Shown: positions 47,520 through 57,692, numbered from the stretch's first letter. The stretch is DNA of 64,000 bases from Herbidospora cretacea (GCF_001570605.1 NZ_BBXG01000004.1:310001-374000); one strand, 5' to 3'. The notes: a model not told the origin generated them from the sequence alone. Program-made: numbers and translations.

Positions 47520-49079
47520 GTGAGAGTGGTCGTCGATCTGACGCGGTGCCAGGGCTACGGCCAGTGCGTGTTCCTCGCGCCCGAGGTCTTCCGGATGCGC
47601 GAAGAAGTTCTCCTGTACGACCTGGAACCCGCCGCCGACCAGCGCGAACACCTGCTGCGGGCGGCGGCGGCCTGCCCCGTCCAGGCCATCCACCTCGACT
47701 CGGTGGCCCCCACGGAGCCGGGGGAGAGCACGTACACGGGGAAGATCGTCATCGTCGGCGGGTCGCTTGCCGGGGCGCGGGCGGCCGAGACGCTGCGCCG
47801 GGAGGGCTTCGCCGGGCCGCTGACGGTGGTCAGCGAGGAGGAGGGCGAGCCCTACGACCGGCCGCCCCTGTCCAAGCAGGTCCTCACCGGCCAGGTCCCG
47901 CCCGAGCACACCCGGCTGCCCCGGGTCCGCGAGCTCGACGCCGAGTGGCTGGCCGGGACCCCGGCCTCCGGGCTCGACGTGGCGGCGAAACGGGTGCTGC
48001 TGGCCGACGGCCGCGAGGTCGGGTTCGACCGGGTCCTGCTGGCCACCGGCACCCGCGCCCGTCCGTGGCAGAACGAGGCCGAGGCCGCGCTGAAGGGCGT
48101 CCACACGCTGCGCTCGGCCCACGACGCGGGCGCGCTGCGCGAGGCGCTGGCGGCCGGGCCGGAACGGGTGCTGATCCTGGGCGCGGGCTTCACCGGCAGC
48201 GAGATCGCCTCGGTCTGCCGCGAGCTCGGCCTGCCGGTGACGCTCGTGGAGCGCGGGCCCGCGCCGCTGTTCGGCGCCCTGGGCGGGGTGCTCGGCGACG
48301 TCGCCGCCCAGATGCAGCGCGACCACGGAGTCGACCTGCGCTGCGACACGACCGTCACCGCCCTGGAGGGCGACGCCGACGGCCGGCTGCGCGGGGCCCG
48401 CCTGTCCGACGGGACCACGATCGAGGCCGACGTCGCCGTCGTCGCGCTCGGCTCGGTCCGCAACGTCGAGTGGCTGCGCGGCTCGGGGCTGGCCGCCGGG
48501 GTGTGGGGCGTGACCTGCGACGCGGGCTGCCGCGCCATCGACGTCAACGGCCTGGTCCTGGACGACGTCTTCGTGGCGGGCGACATCGCGCGGTTCCCGC
48601 ACCCGGTGTACCAGTACCAGTTCATGACCCTGGAGCACTGGGGCAACGCGGTCGCCCAGGGCGAGATCGCGGCCCACAACATGATCAGCGACCAGGCCCA
48701 CCGCTGGCCCCACCTGGCCGTGCCGGTCTTCTGGTCGAGCCAGTTCGGGGTCAACGTCAAGTCGGTCGGCGTGCCGACGTTCGCCGACGAGATCGCGATC
48801 GTGCAGGGCTCGACGGCCGAGCGCCGGTTCGTGGCCGCCTACGGCTACCAGGGCCGTATCACCGCCGCCGTCACCTTCGACCAGGGCATGTGGCTGGAGC
48901 ACTACCAGCGGCTGATCGAGCAGGCCGCCCCGTTCCCGCCCGGCGACGCGAAGGCGGAACCCGCGCGGGTGCCCGAACGGCTGTCCGCCGGGGCCGCGGC
49001 GACCGTCGTCGTGACCGGCCACGACCCGGCCGAACGGCGGGTCTCCCTGATCCACACGCCCGGAGGCGTCACGTCATGA
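47520..49079 (+). CDS. [3Fe-4S]-type ferredoxin fused to FAD-dependent ferredoxin reductase
   Basis: 519 residues from the GTG at 47520, which begins as P450-type ferredoxins do (M)RVVVDLTRCQGYGQC; an ATG at 47487 is also in frame. Residues 1-~65 form the ferredoxin with cluster Cys in CQGYGQC and ACPVQAI. Residues ~75-480 are a pyridine-nucleotide-disulfide-type reductase: FAD motif KIVIVGGSLAGARAAETLR, NAD motif VLILGAGFTGSEIASV, ATGTRARP and DDVFVAGDIARFPHP. It therefore carries electrons from NAD(P)H through FAD to an Fe-S cluster on one chain, and overlaps the P450 gene by 4 nt, so it is that enzyme's redox partner. Confidence 0.9.
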   Translation: MRVVVDLTRCQGYGQCVFLAPEVFRMREEVLLYDLEPAADQREHLLRAAAACPVQAIHLDSVAPTEPGESTYTGKIVIVGGSLAGARAAETLRREGFAGPLTVVSEEEGEPYDRPPLSKQVLTGQVPPEHTRLPRVRELDAEWLAGTPASGLDVAAKRVLLADGREVGFDRVLLATGTRARPWQNEAEAALKGVHTLRSAHDAGALREALAAGPERVLILGAGFTGSEIASVCRELGLPVTLVERGPAPLFGALGGVLGDVAAQMQRDHGVDLRCDTTVTALEGDADGRLRGARLSDGTTIEADVAVVALGSVRNVEWLRGSGLAAGVWGVTCDAGCRAIDVNGLVLDDVFVAGDIARFPHPVYQYQFMTLEHWGNAVAQGEIAAHNMISDQAHRWPHLAVPVFWSSQFGVNVKSVGVPTFADEIAIVQGSTAERRFVAAYGYQGRITAAVTFDQGMWLEHYQRLIEQAAPFPPGDAKAEPARVPERLSAGAAATVVVTGHDPAERRVSLIHTPGGVTS

Positions 49080-50248
49080 CCTGCCCCTTCCAGCGGATTC
49101 TCGACCCGTCGCACCGCGCGAACCCGTATCCGCTGTTCGACGAGCTGCGCGCCACCCCGGTCGCGCGCCAGGACGACGGCACGTACGTCGTCAGCACCTA
49201 CCGCGAGATCGTCGCCCTCCTGCACGACCCGCGCGTCAGCTCCACCCGCCGCTCCCTGCGCGACCCGGCCTTCATCGGCCTCGACCCGCCCGAGCACGAC
49301 CGGCTGCGCCACCTCGCCATGCGCCACTTCGGCCCGCCGCACAACCCCGGCAAGATCGACGCGCTGCGGCCGGACATGCTGGCCATCACGACCGGACTCG
49401 TCGACGCCCTCGCGGGCAGGCAGCGGGCCGACCTGGTCGACGAGGTCGCCTACCCGCTGCCGGTGGCGATGATCTGCCGCCTGCTCGGCGTGCCCCGCGA
49501 GGACGAGTCGACGTTCCACGCCTGGGCCGACCGGCTGATCGAGCTGATCGGGCCGGGCGACGACGACGACGCCGAGCGGGAACGCGAACGCCAGGAGGTG
49601 GCCGACAAGCTCGACCGCTACCTGGAGGGGCTGGTCGAGGAGCGCCGCCGCGAACCCGCCGACGACATGCTGTCGGGCCTCATCGCCGACGGCGGGATGA
49701 GCCAGGGGCAGATCGTCAGGACCGGCGTCCTGCTGCTGATCGCCGGGCACGAGACCACGATCAACCTGATCGCCAACGGCATGCTCACGTTCCTGCGCAA
49801 CCCGGACGTGCTGGCCCGCGTCCACGACGACCCGGAGCTGATCATCCCGGCGGTGGAGGAGCTGCTCCGCTTCGAACCGCCGGTCCAGTTCATCTCCTCG
49901 CGGGTGGCCCTGGCGGACATCGCCGTCGGCGGCGTCACCATCCCGGCCGGCGCTCCGATCGTGCTGGCCCTGGCGGCGGGCAGCCGCGACCCCGGCCACG
50001 TGGCCGACCCGGACACCTTCTCGCTCGACCGGCCCCGCAACGAGCACCTGGGCTTCGGCGGCGGCGTCCACTACTGCTTCGGCGCGCCGCTGGCCCGGCT
50101 GGAGGCGCAGATCGCGCTGACCGAACTGGTCCGCCGCCTGCGCAACCCGAGGCTGGTCACCGACCCGCCGCCGTACCGCCCGAGCGCGCTGCTGCGCGGC
50201 CCGCGCCACCTCCTGGTCGAGTACGACGAGATCCTGCCCGCGCGCTGA
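49076..50248 (+). CDS. cytochrome P450
   Basis: 390 residues. I-helix LLIAGHETTINLIANG, ExxR in VEELLRFEPPVQF, and the heme-thiolate loop FGGGVHYCFGAPLAR (Cys334). The ATG overlaps the stop of the ferredoxin-reductase gene (ATGA), so the redox partner and P450 are made together in a fixed ratio. Soluble actinomycete class I P450. The substrate is unknown. The epoxide hydrolase gene is divergent upstream and a membrane-dipeptidase-like gene follows 17 bp downstream. Confidence 0.93.
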   Translation: MTCPFQRILDPSHRANPYPLFDELRATPVARQDDGTYVVSTYREIVALLHDPRVSSTRRSLRDPAFIGLDPPEHDRLRHLAMRHFGPPHNPGKIDALRPDMLAITTGLVDALAGRQRADLVDEVAYPLPVAMICRLLGVPREDESTFHAWADRLIELIGPGDDDDAERERERQEVADKLDRYLEGLVEERRREPADDMLSGLIADGGMSQGQIVRTGVLLLIAGHETTINLIANGMLTFLRNPDVLARVHDDPELIIPAVEELLRFEPPVQFISSRVALADIAVGGVTIPAGAPIVLALAAGSRDPGHVADPDTFSLDRPRNEHLGFGGGVHYCFGAPLARLEAQIALTELVRRLRNPRLVTDPPPYRPSALLRGPRHLLVEYDEILPAR

Positions 50249-50265
50249 GGACGCATGATGTGCGC

Positions 50266-51219
50266 ATGAACCGTGCCTTTTGGGAGCAGCACGCCTGCCT
50301 GCCCCTCACCCTCGACGCCGACGTCGCCGACCTCCTGCGCTACCGCCGTCCCGGCGGGGCGTACGTGTGCGTCAACGTCGGTTACGCGCCGCACTCCCGG
50401 GAGGACTCGCTCGCGTACATCGACCACTTCACCCGCGCGATCGAGGCCCACCCCGACCTGGCGCTCGCCACGACCGTCGGCGAGATCGACGCGGCGGTCC
50501 CCGGCGACCGGATCGTGGTGGCCTTCGACCTGGAGGACTCCGGCCCGCTGGGCGGCGACCTCGACATGGTCGGGACCTTCTACGACCTGGGCGTTAAGTC
50601 GCTGCTGCCGAGCTACAACAACGGCAACGCCGCCGGGGGCGGCTGTCTCGACGCCGTCGACTCGGGGCTGACCGCCTACGGCCGCGACCTGGTGCGGCGG
50701 ATGAACGAGGTCGGCATGCTGGTCGACGGGTCGCACTGCGGCACCCGTACCGGACTGGACCTGTCGGAGGCCTCCGGCAAGCCGATGATCTACTCCCACT
50801 CGGCGATGCGCGGCCTGTGGGACCACCCCCGCAACATCACCGACGAGCAGGCCCGCGAGTGCGCCGCGACCGGCGGCGTGATCGGGATCCCCGGGGTCGG
50901 CATCTTCCTCGGGGCCAACACCGCGACCCTCGACGCCTTCCTCGCCCACATCGACTACGCCGTCGAGCTGGTCGGGCCCGAGCACGTCGGGATCGGCAGC
51001 GACTACTCCTTCGACGCCGAGGACATCATGACGGAGCTGGCCGACAACCCCGAGCTGTTCCCCGAGGAGTACACCCGCTGGGGCGTGATCCGGTTCGTCG
51101 AGCCGGAGACGACCCTGCTGGTCGAGCGCGAGCTGGTGGCGCGCGGCTATCCGGAGGAGACGGTGCGCGGCATCCTCGGCGGCAACTTCCGCCGGGTGGC
51201 GGCCGAGGTCTGGACCTAG
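50266..51219 (+). CDS. membrane dipeptidase (peptidase M19) homologue
   Basis: 317 residues. The TIM-barrel pattern of the renal dipeptidase family is recognisable: IVVAFDLEDSGPL with a ligand-type Glu, DLGVKSLLPSYNNGNAAGGGC, MLVDGSHCGTRT with a ligand His, MIYSHSAMRGLWDHPRNI with the second ligand His, and EHVGIGSDYSFDAEDI. However, the N-terminal HxD metal-site motif of classical members is absent; the start reads CLPLTLDADVADLL. The family cleaves dipeptides with D-residues at the second position, matching the operon that follows. The start is ATG 50266 (GTG two codons earlier possible). It is only 17 bp after the P450 gene. Confidence 0.78.
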   Translation: MNRAFWEQHACLPLTLDADVADLLRYRRPGGAYVCVNVGYAPHSREDSLAYIDHFTRAIEAHPDLALATTVGEIDAAVPGDRIVVAFDLEDSGPLGGDLDMVGTFYDLGVKSLLPSYNNGNAAGGGCLDAVDSGLTAYGRDLVRRMNEVGMLVDGSHCGTRTGLDLSEASGKPMIYSHSAMRGLWDHPRNITDEQARECAATGGVIGIPGVGIFLGANTATLDAFLAHIDYAVELVGPEHVGIGSDYSFDAEDIMTELADNPELFPEEYTRWGVIRFVEPETTLLVERELVARGYPEETVRGILGGNFRRVAAEVWT

Positions 51220-51224
51220 GCCGC

Positions 51225-51266
51225 TTGTCCGATCGGACAACCCCGACCGGCTGGGGTTGTCCGATC
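51225..51266. promoter_or_regulatory. array of TTGTCCGATC half-sites before the D-peptide operon
   Basis: A perfect 16-bp palindrome TTGTCCGATCGGACAA (51225-51240) shares its right half with a 14-bp inverted repeat GATCGGACAACCCC / GGGGTTGTCCGATC (51231-51244 and 51253-51266, 8-nt loop). The half-site TTGTCCGATC therefore occurs three times in 42 bp (starting at 51225 and 51257 on the top strand and ending at 51231 on the bottom), with 32 bp between the two direct copies, about three helical turns. It lies just upstream of the -10 of the serine hydrolase gene. The 14-bp IR could alternatively terminate the M19 gene. Confidence 0.75.
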
Positions 51267-51294
51267 GGCCGAGTACTGCGGTCGGTCCGCGATC

Positions 51295-51300
51295 TAGCCT
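51295..51300 (+). promoter_or_regulatory. -10 box of the D-peptide operon (leaderless)
   Basis: TAGCCT ends 6 nt before the ATG at 51307; no Shine-Dalgarno precedes this ATG. The operator array ends about 30 bp upstream, where the -35 would be. Confidence 0.5.
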
Positions 51301-51306
51301 CAGCAC

Positions 51307-52665
51307 ATGATGTCGCCGGAGAGCGCGCAGGACTGGCTGGACGGGCACCTCGCCCGCGTCCTGGCCGAACGCGGGGTGCCGGGCGCCTCGGTCGCCGTGC
51401 TGGCCGAGGGCCGGGTGGTCACCGCCGCCGCCGGGGTGCTCAGCACCGCCACCGGCGTCGAGGCGACCCCCGACGCGGTCTTCCAGATCGGCTCGATCAC
51501 CAAGCTGTGGACCAGCGCCCTGGTCATGCAGCTCGTCGACGACGGCCTGGTCGACCTGGACGTGCCGATCCGCGGCTACCTGCCGGAGTTCACCGGCGGC
51601 GACCCGTCGATCACCACGCGGCAGCTGCTCTGCCACGTCGCGGGCTTCGAGGGCGACGTCTTCACCGACACCGGCCGGGGCGCCGACGCGGTCGAGCGCT
51701 ACGTCGCCACGCTCCACGACATCCCGCAGCTCTTCCCGCCGGGCGAGGTCTTCTCGTACAACAACACCGGGTTCGTGGTGCTCGGCCGCCTGGTCGAGGT
51801 GCTGCGCGGCAGGCCGTTCGACGAGGTGCTGGTCGAACGGCTGGTCCGGCCGCTCGGGCTCACCCACGTCTCGCCCAGCCCCTACGAGGCGATCGTGCAC
51901 CGGGTCGCGGTCGGCCACGTGCGGGGGCCGACCCCTACGTGGGCGCTGGCCAGGTCGAACGCGCCCGCCGGGTCGATGCTCGCGATGACCGCGCGCGACC
52001 TGCTCGGCTTCGTCGCGGCCCACCTCGCCGACGGCGGCGGCCTGCTCAGGCCCGGCACGGTGGCGGCCATGTGGCAACCGCAGGTGAAGGTGCCCGACCT
52101 CGGCACCATGCGTGAGGCCTGGGGGCTCGGCTGGGCGCTGGCCGAGCACGACGGCCACGCCGTCGTCGGGCACGACGGCGGGACCATCGGCCAGGCGGCC
52201 TTCCTGCGGGTCGTGCCGGACCTCGGGGTGGCGATCGCGCTGCTCACCAACGGCGGCGACGTCTTCGGGATCTTCGACGACGTGCTCGCCCACCTGCTGA
52301 GGGAGCTGACCGGCATCACCCTCCCGGGACGCCCGACGCCCCCGGCGGAGCCGGAGCCGATCGACCCCGCGCCCTACCTGGGGCAGTACTCCGACACGAT
52401 CTACGACATCACCGTGAGCCAGGACGCCGACGGCTCCATCCGGCTCGACCGGGTGCCCAAGGACGTCATCGCCGAGATCGGCGAGCAGCCCCTGAGCCTC
52501 CGGCTGGTGCACCTCGACGGCGACTCACTGATCTCCGCCGAGCCGATCCGCGGCGTCCACCCCGTCTTCGCCTTCATCGGGCGCGACGAGGCGGGCCTCG
52601 CGAAGTACGTCCACTACGGCCGTGTGGTCGCCCGTCTCAGAAAGGGAACCGAATGCGTCCCCTGA
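51307..52665 (+). CDS. serine hydrolase, beta-lactamase/D-aminopeptidase family (first paralogue)
   Basis: 452 residues. Penicillin-recognising serine hydrolase: SxxK in FQIGSITKLWTS (S63, K66), YxN in FSYNNTGF (Y151, N153), and HxG in VVGHDGGTIGQ. A C-terminal domain of about 120 residues (PAPYLGQYSDTIYDI...) forms the extra beta-barrel found in D-aminopeptidases and PBP4*-like enzymes. There is no signal peptide, so it works in the cytoplasm on imported peptides. It heads an operon with an oligopeptide ABC transporter; a second paralogue is at 57689. The stop overlaps the binding-protein gene by 13 nt. Confidence 0.87.
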   Translation: MMSPESAQDWLDGHLARVLAERGVPGASVAVLAEGRVVTAAAGVLSTATGVEATPDAVFQIGSITKLWTSALVMQLVDDGLVDLDVPIRGYLPEFTGGDPSITTRQLLCHVAGFEGDVFTDTGRGADAVERYVATLHDIPQLFPPGEVFSYNNTGFVVLGRLVEVLRGRPFDEVLVERLVRPLGLTHVSPSPYEAIVHRVAVGHVRGPTPTWALARSNAPAGSMLAMTARDLLGFVAAHLADGGGLLRPGTVAAMWQPQVKVPDLGTMREAWGLGWALAEHDGHAVVGHDGGTIGQAAFLRVVPDLGVAIALLTNGGDVFGIFDDVLAHLLRELTGITLPGRPTPPAEPEPIDPAPYLGQYSDTIYDITVSQDADGSIRLDRVPKDVIAEIGEQPLSLRLVHLDGDSLISAEPIRGVHPVFAFIGRDEAGLAKYVHYGRVVARLRKGTECVP

Positions 52666-54227
52666 TCGCGGTTCTTGCCCTGATCGGCCTGGCCGGCTGC
52701 GGCGCAGGTGGCGGTGGCGGTGAAGCCGGCGGCGGGTCCGCCGCCCCGGCCGCCGGGAAGACCTTCACCCTGGACATCGCCTCCGACCCGGGCGCCCTCG
52801 ACCCGCAGGGTTCGGCGGTCAGCGCCCTGTTCGGGATGACCCAGTACGCCTACGACAGCCTGGTCTCCGTCGCCGCCGACGGCACGATCCAGCCCCAGCT
52901 CGCGAGCGCCTGGACGGCCGAGGGCACCACCCTCACCTTCGACATCAAGAGCGGCGTCACCTGCGCCGACGGCGCGCCGTTCACCGCCCAGACGGTGGTC
53001 GACAACCTCACCTATGTGGGCGACCCGGAGAACAAGAGCCCGTTCCTGGGCGTCTACCTCCCGGCCGGCGCCACCGCCACCGCCTCGGGCTCGAAGGTCA
53101 CCGTCAAACTGGCCGCTCCCGCGCCGTTCGCCCTGAACGGCCTGTCCAACCTGGCGATGGTCTGCGACGCCGGGATGAAGAACCGGGCGAGCCTCAAGGC
53201 CGCCACCAACGGCACCGGCCCGTACGTCCTGACCGAGGCGGTCCCGTCCGACCACTACACCTACACCCTCCGCGAGGGCTACACCTGGGGTCCGGGCGGC
53301 GCGACCACGGCCGAGAAGGGCATGCCGGCCAAGGTCGTCGTCAGGATCGTCGCGAACGAGACCACCGCCGCCAACGAGCTGCTCTCGGGCACCGTCAACG
53401 CGGTCCAGGTCATCGGCCCCGACGCCGACCGCCTCACCGGCGCGGGCCTGAAGTCCGTCGGCACCCAGGCGCTGGTCGGCCTCCAGTGGTACAACCAGGG
53501 CAAGGGCCACCCCACCGCCGACCCGGCCGTGCGGATGGCGCTGACCCAGGCCCTCGACCTGAAGCAGCTCCAGGTCGCCATCACCTCCGGCAAGGGCGCG
53601 CCCGCGACCCAGTTCGCCACCCTCGCCCCGAGCGGCTGCGCGGGCGACGCCGTCACCGGCCACCTCCCGGCCTTCGACGCCGCCGCGGCCGGGACCGCCC
53701 TCGACACCGCCGGGTGGACGAAGGGCGCCGACGGCGTCCGGGCCAAGGACGGCAAGCCGCTCTCGGTCTCCCTCATCTACGACAGCGGGCTCGGCAGCGC
53801 GGGCAGCGGCGCGGCCGAACTGGCCGTGGCGGCCTGGAAGGCGGTCGGCGTCGAGGCCAAGGCCGTCGCGCAGAACCAGACCCAGCTCTCCGGCACGGTC
53901 TTCGGCACCGGCGACTGGGACGTCGCCTGGGTGCCGCTCAACGTCAGCACCCCCGACCAGGTCATGCCGTTCCTGTCCGGCCCGGCCGCGCCGAAGGGCA
54001 CCAACTTCGCCGCCATCGACAACGACGGCTACCTCGCCGCCGCCACCAAGGCGATGGGCGCCAACGGCGCCGAGGGCTGCCCCGACTGGTTCGCCGCCGA
54101 GCAGGCGCTCTACCAGGCCGCCGACGTGGTGCCGTTCGCCAACAGCGTGGTCCCGACCTTCCTCAAGGGCGTGGAGCTCGACGTCGTCGGCAGCATCGTC
54201 CCGACCAGCATCCGGATGCTCGGCTGA
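52653..54227 (+). CDS. oligopeptide ABC transporter substrate-binding lipoprotein (family 5)
   Basis: 524 residues. The signal peptide ends in a lipobox (LALIGLAGCGAG). The SBP_bac_5 fold begins at TFTLDIASDPGALDPQG and continues through FDIKSGVTCADGAPFTAQTVVDNL. Peptide-binding family. It overlaps the serine hydrolase gene by 13 nt, with AGAAAGGGA as ribosome-binding site, so the two are coupled. The exact ligand is unknown; the context suggests peptides containing D-amino acids. Confidence 0.92.
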   Translation: MRPLIAVLALIGLAGCGAGGGGGEAGGGSAAPAAGKTFTLDIASDPGALDPQGSAVSALFGMTQYAYDSLVSVAADGTIQPQLASAWTAEGTTLTFDIKSGVTCADGAPFTAQTVVDNLTYVGDPENKSPFLGVYLPAGATATASGSKVTVKLAAPAPFALNGLSNLAMVCDAGMKNRASLKAATNGTGPYVLTEAVPSDHYTYTLREGYTWGPGGATTAEKGMPAKVVVRIVANETTAANELLSGTVNAVQVIGPDADRLTGAGLKSVGTQALVGLQWYNQGKGHPTADPAVRMALTQALDLKQLQVAITSGKGAPATQFATLAPSGCAGDAVTGHLPAFDAAAAGTALDTAGWTKGADGVRAKDGKPLSVSLIYDSGLGSAGSGAAELAVAAWKAVGVEAKAVAQNQTQLSGTVFGTGDWDVAWVPLNVSTPDQVMPFLSGPAAPKGTNFAAIDNDGYLAAATKAMGANGAEGCPDWFAAEQALYQAADVVPFANSVVPTFLKGVELDVVGSIVPTSIRMLG

Positions 54228-54229
54228 CC

Positions 54230-55192
54230 ATGAAGACCCCCGTGACCAGCAGGTGGCCGCGCTTCGCGCTCCGGCGCGCGGGGCGGCTGCTGGTGTCGCT
54301 CTGGGTGCTGGTGACCGCGTCGTTCCTGATGATCCACCTGGTCCCGGGCGACCCTGTCCGCGCCGCGCTCGGCCCGACCGCCCCCGCCGACCTGGTGCTG
54401 GCCCACAAGGAGGAGCTCGGCCTGCTCGACCCGCTGTGGCAGCAGTACGCCGCGTTCCTGGGCCGCCTGTTCAGCGGCGAGCTGGGCGCCTCGATCTCCA
54501 CCCGGCTCCCGGTCGGCGAGACGATCGCCCAGCGGCTGCCCGCCACGGCCGAGCTCGCGGTGGCCGCGTTCCTGCTCTCGGTGGCGGTCGCGGTGCCCGT
54601 CGGCGTGGTGATGGCGGTGATCACCCGGCGGGGCAGAGGGCGGCGCGCGGAGCTGGCCTTCACCGGCACGAACGTCGTCATCGGCGCGATCCCCGACTTC
54701 CTGCTCGGCGTCGGGCTCGTCTACCTGCTGGCCGTGCAGACCCACGTCTTCCCCGTCGCGGGCCGCGAGGGGCCCTCCTCCTACGTGCTGCCGGTGCTCG
54801 CGCTGGCGATCGGCCCGGCCGCGGTGCTGTCGCGCATCGTCCGCGTGGAGATGCTCGCGGTGATGGAGGCCGACTACATCCGCACCGCGCGGGCCAAACG
54901 GCTCACGAACCTGCGCGTGTACGCCGTCCACGCCCTCCCCAACGCGGTGACCGCGACCCTGACGATCGGCGGCCTGCTGCTGAGCTCGCTGGTGGCCGGG
55001 ACGGTCCTGGTGGAGAACGTGTTCGCCTGGCCGGGCCTCGGCTCCTCGATCGTCACCTCGATCGTCGCGAAGGACTACCCACTGGTCCAGGGCACCGTGC
55101 TCGTGTACGGCGTCGGCGTCCTGCTCATCAACACCCTGGTCGACGTGGTGCTCGCGCTGCTCGACCCGCGTTCGGCGATCGGAGAGAGCTGA
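54230..55192 (+). CDS. peptide ABC transporter permease (DppB type)
   Basis: 320 residues with the N-terminal segment RRAGRLLVSLWVLVTASFLMIHLVPGDPVRAALGP typical of DppB/OppB, six membrane helices, and the EAA-like loop MEADYIRTARAKRLTNLRVYAVHALPN. Gap of 2 nt to the binding protein; its stop (TGA) shares its last base with the next ATG. Together with the following fused subunit it forms the peptide channel. Confidence 0.92.
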   Translation: MKTPVTSRWPRFALRRAGRLLVSLWVLVTASFLMIHLVPGDPVRAALGPTAPADLVLAHKEELGLLDPLWQQYAAFLGRLFSGELGASISTRLPVGETIAQRLPATAELAVAAFLLSVAVAVPVGVVMAVITRRGRGRRAELAFTGTNVVIGAIPDFLLGVGLVYLLAVQTHVFPVAGREGPSSYVLPVLALAIGPAAVLSRIVRVEMLAVMEADYIRTARAKRLTNLRVYAVHALPNAVTATLTIGGLLLSSLVAGTVLVENVFAWPGLGSSIVTSIVAKDYPLVQGTVLVYGVGVLLINTLVDVVLALLDPRSAIGES

Positions 55193-56957
55193 TGAGGCCC
55201 GTCGGCGTGGCCGGGCTCGGGCTGCTCGGCGCCGTGGTGTTCGTCGCCGCGTTCGGCCCCGTGCTCTGGGGCGACCAGGCCACCGTCGTCGACACCGGGA
55301 ACCTGCTGGCCGGGCCGTCGGCGCAGCACTGGATCGGCACCGACAACCTCGGCCGCGACCTGTTCGCCCGGGTGCTCGTGGCCGCCCGGCTCTCGATCCT
55401 GCTGGCCCTGGCCGCCACGGCGATCAGCCTGGTGCTGGGGATCGTCCTGGGGGCCGCGCCGGTGCTGGTCGGGCGGCGGACGGGCCGCTTCATCACCTCG
55501 GCCGTCAACGTGCTGGTGGCCTTCCCCGGCCTGCTGCTCGTGCTGTTCTTCGCCGTCGTCTTCGGCGTCGGCGCGCGGGGGGCCGCGCTCGCGGTCGGCC
55601 TGGCGGGCGCGCCCGCCTTCGCCCGGCTCTGCCACACGCTGGTGGCGGCCGTGTCCGAGCGCGACTACATCGCGGCGGCGCGCATCGCCGGGGTGAGCCG
55701 GATCCGGATCCTGCTGCGGCACGTGCTGCCGAACATCGCCGAACCCCTCGTCGTCAACGCGACGATGGCGGCCGGCGGCGTGCTCCTCACCTTCGCCGGG
55801 CTGTCCTTCCTGGGGCTGGGCGTGCAGGCCCCGGACTACGACTGGGGCAAGCTCATGCAGGACGGGCTGAACGGCATCTACGTCCACCCGCTCGCCGCGC
55901 TCGGCCCCGGCATCGCCGTGGTGCTCGCCGGGCTGGCCTTCAACCTGACGGGCGAGGCGTTCGCGGCGGCCCCCGGCAGGGTCCGCCCCCTCGGCCCGGC
56001 CCGCGGGCCCTCGGTGCGCACCGCTCCCGTCCCCGGGGCGGTCCTGTCCGTCGACGACCTGCGGGTGACCATGCCCGGCCCGGTCCACGCCGTGCGCGGG
56101 GTCACCTTCACCGTCGGCGAGGGCGAGGCCGTCGGACTGGTCGGCGAGTCGGGCTCCGGCAAGTCGGTGACCGCGCTGGCGGTGGCCGGGCTGCTCGAAC
56201 CGCCGGTCCGCGTCGAGGCGAATCACCTGGTCGTGGCGGGCGAGGAGGACCACCGGCGGCTGGGCACCTCGCTGGCGGTCGTCTTCCAGGACCCGATGAC
56301 GTCGTTCAACCCGGCCCACCGGGTCGGCCCCCAGCTGGCCGAGGTGAGCCGGTTCCACCAGGGCATGAGCCGCCGGACGGCCTTCGCGCGGGCGGTCGAC
56401 CGGCTGCGCGCGGTGCGGATCCGCGAACCTGAGCGGCGGGCCCGGCAGTACCCCTTCGAGTTCTCCGGCGGCATGCGGCAGCGGGCCATGATCGGCATGG
56501 GCCTCATGGGGAACCCCCGGCTCATCGTCGCCGACGAGCCGACCACCGCCCTCGACGTCACCGTGCAGCGGCAGGTGCTCGAACTGCTCGCCGAGGTCCG
56601 CCGGGAGACCGGGGCCGCGCTGCTGCTCATCAGCCACGACGTCTCGGTCGTCACCGACGTGTGCGACCGGGTGCTGGTCATGTACGCGGGCCGCGTCGTC
56701 GAGGAGCTGCCCGCCGGGGACCTGCGCGCGCGGGCGCGCCATCCGTACACGCGGGCGCTGGTCGCGGCCGTGCCGGACCTGGAGACCGACCTCGACCGGC
56801 CGCTCGCCGTCATCCCCGGGCTGCCCGTCGACCCCATGTCGGCCCCGGCCGGATGCGCCTTCGCGCCGCGCTGCCCGCTCGCCGACGACCACTGCCGCGC
56901 CGTCGCGCCTCCGCTCCTGGCCGGGGTGGCCTGCCACAAGACCGCGGAGGTGCGGGT

Positions 56958-56961
<4 letters not shown>
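55192..56961 (+). CDS. fused peptide ABC permease (DppC) and ATPase (DppD)
   Basis: 589 residues in one chain. Residues 1-~265 are the DppC-type permease (WIGTDNLGRDLFARVLVAARLSILLALAATAISLVLG; EAA loop ERDYIAAARIAGVSRIRILLRHVLPNIAEPL). Residues ~285-589 are a DppD-type ATPase: Walker A GESGSGKS (318-325), Q-loop VFQDPMTSFNP, signature FSGGMRQRAMIG, Walker B RLIVADEPTTALD, and the oligopeptide C-terminal Cys motif (CAFAPRCPLADDHCRA) that binds an Fe-S cluster or metal. The fusion seen here removes the normal separate DppC and DppD genes and fixes their ratio. It overlaps the next gene by 4 nt. Confidence 0.92.

Positions 56962-57688
<727 letters not shown>

Positions 57689-57692
<4 letters not shown>

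Noticed and set aside
50071-52512. Leftward open frame of about 810 codons opposite P450, M19 and serine hydrolase
   Set aside because: No motif or start signal, and three recognised genes lie on the other strand.
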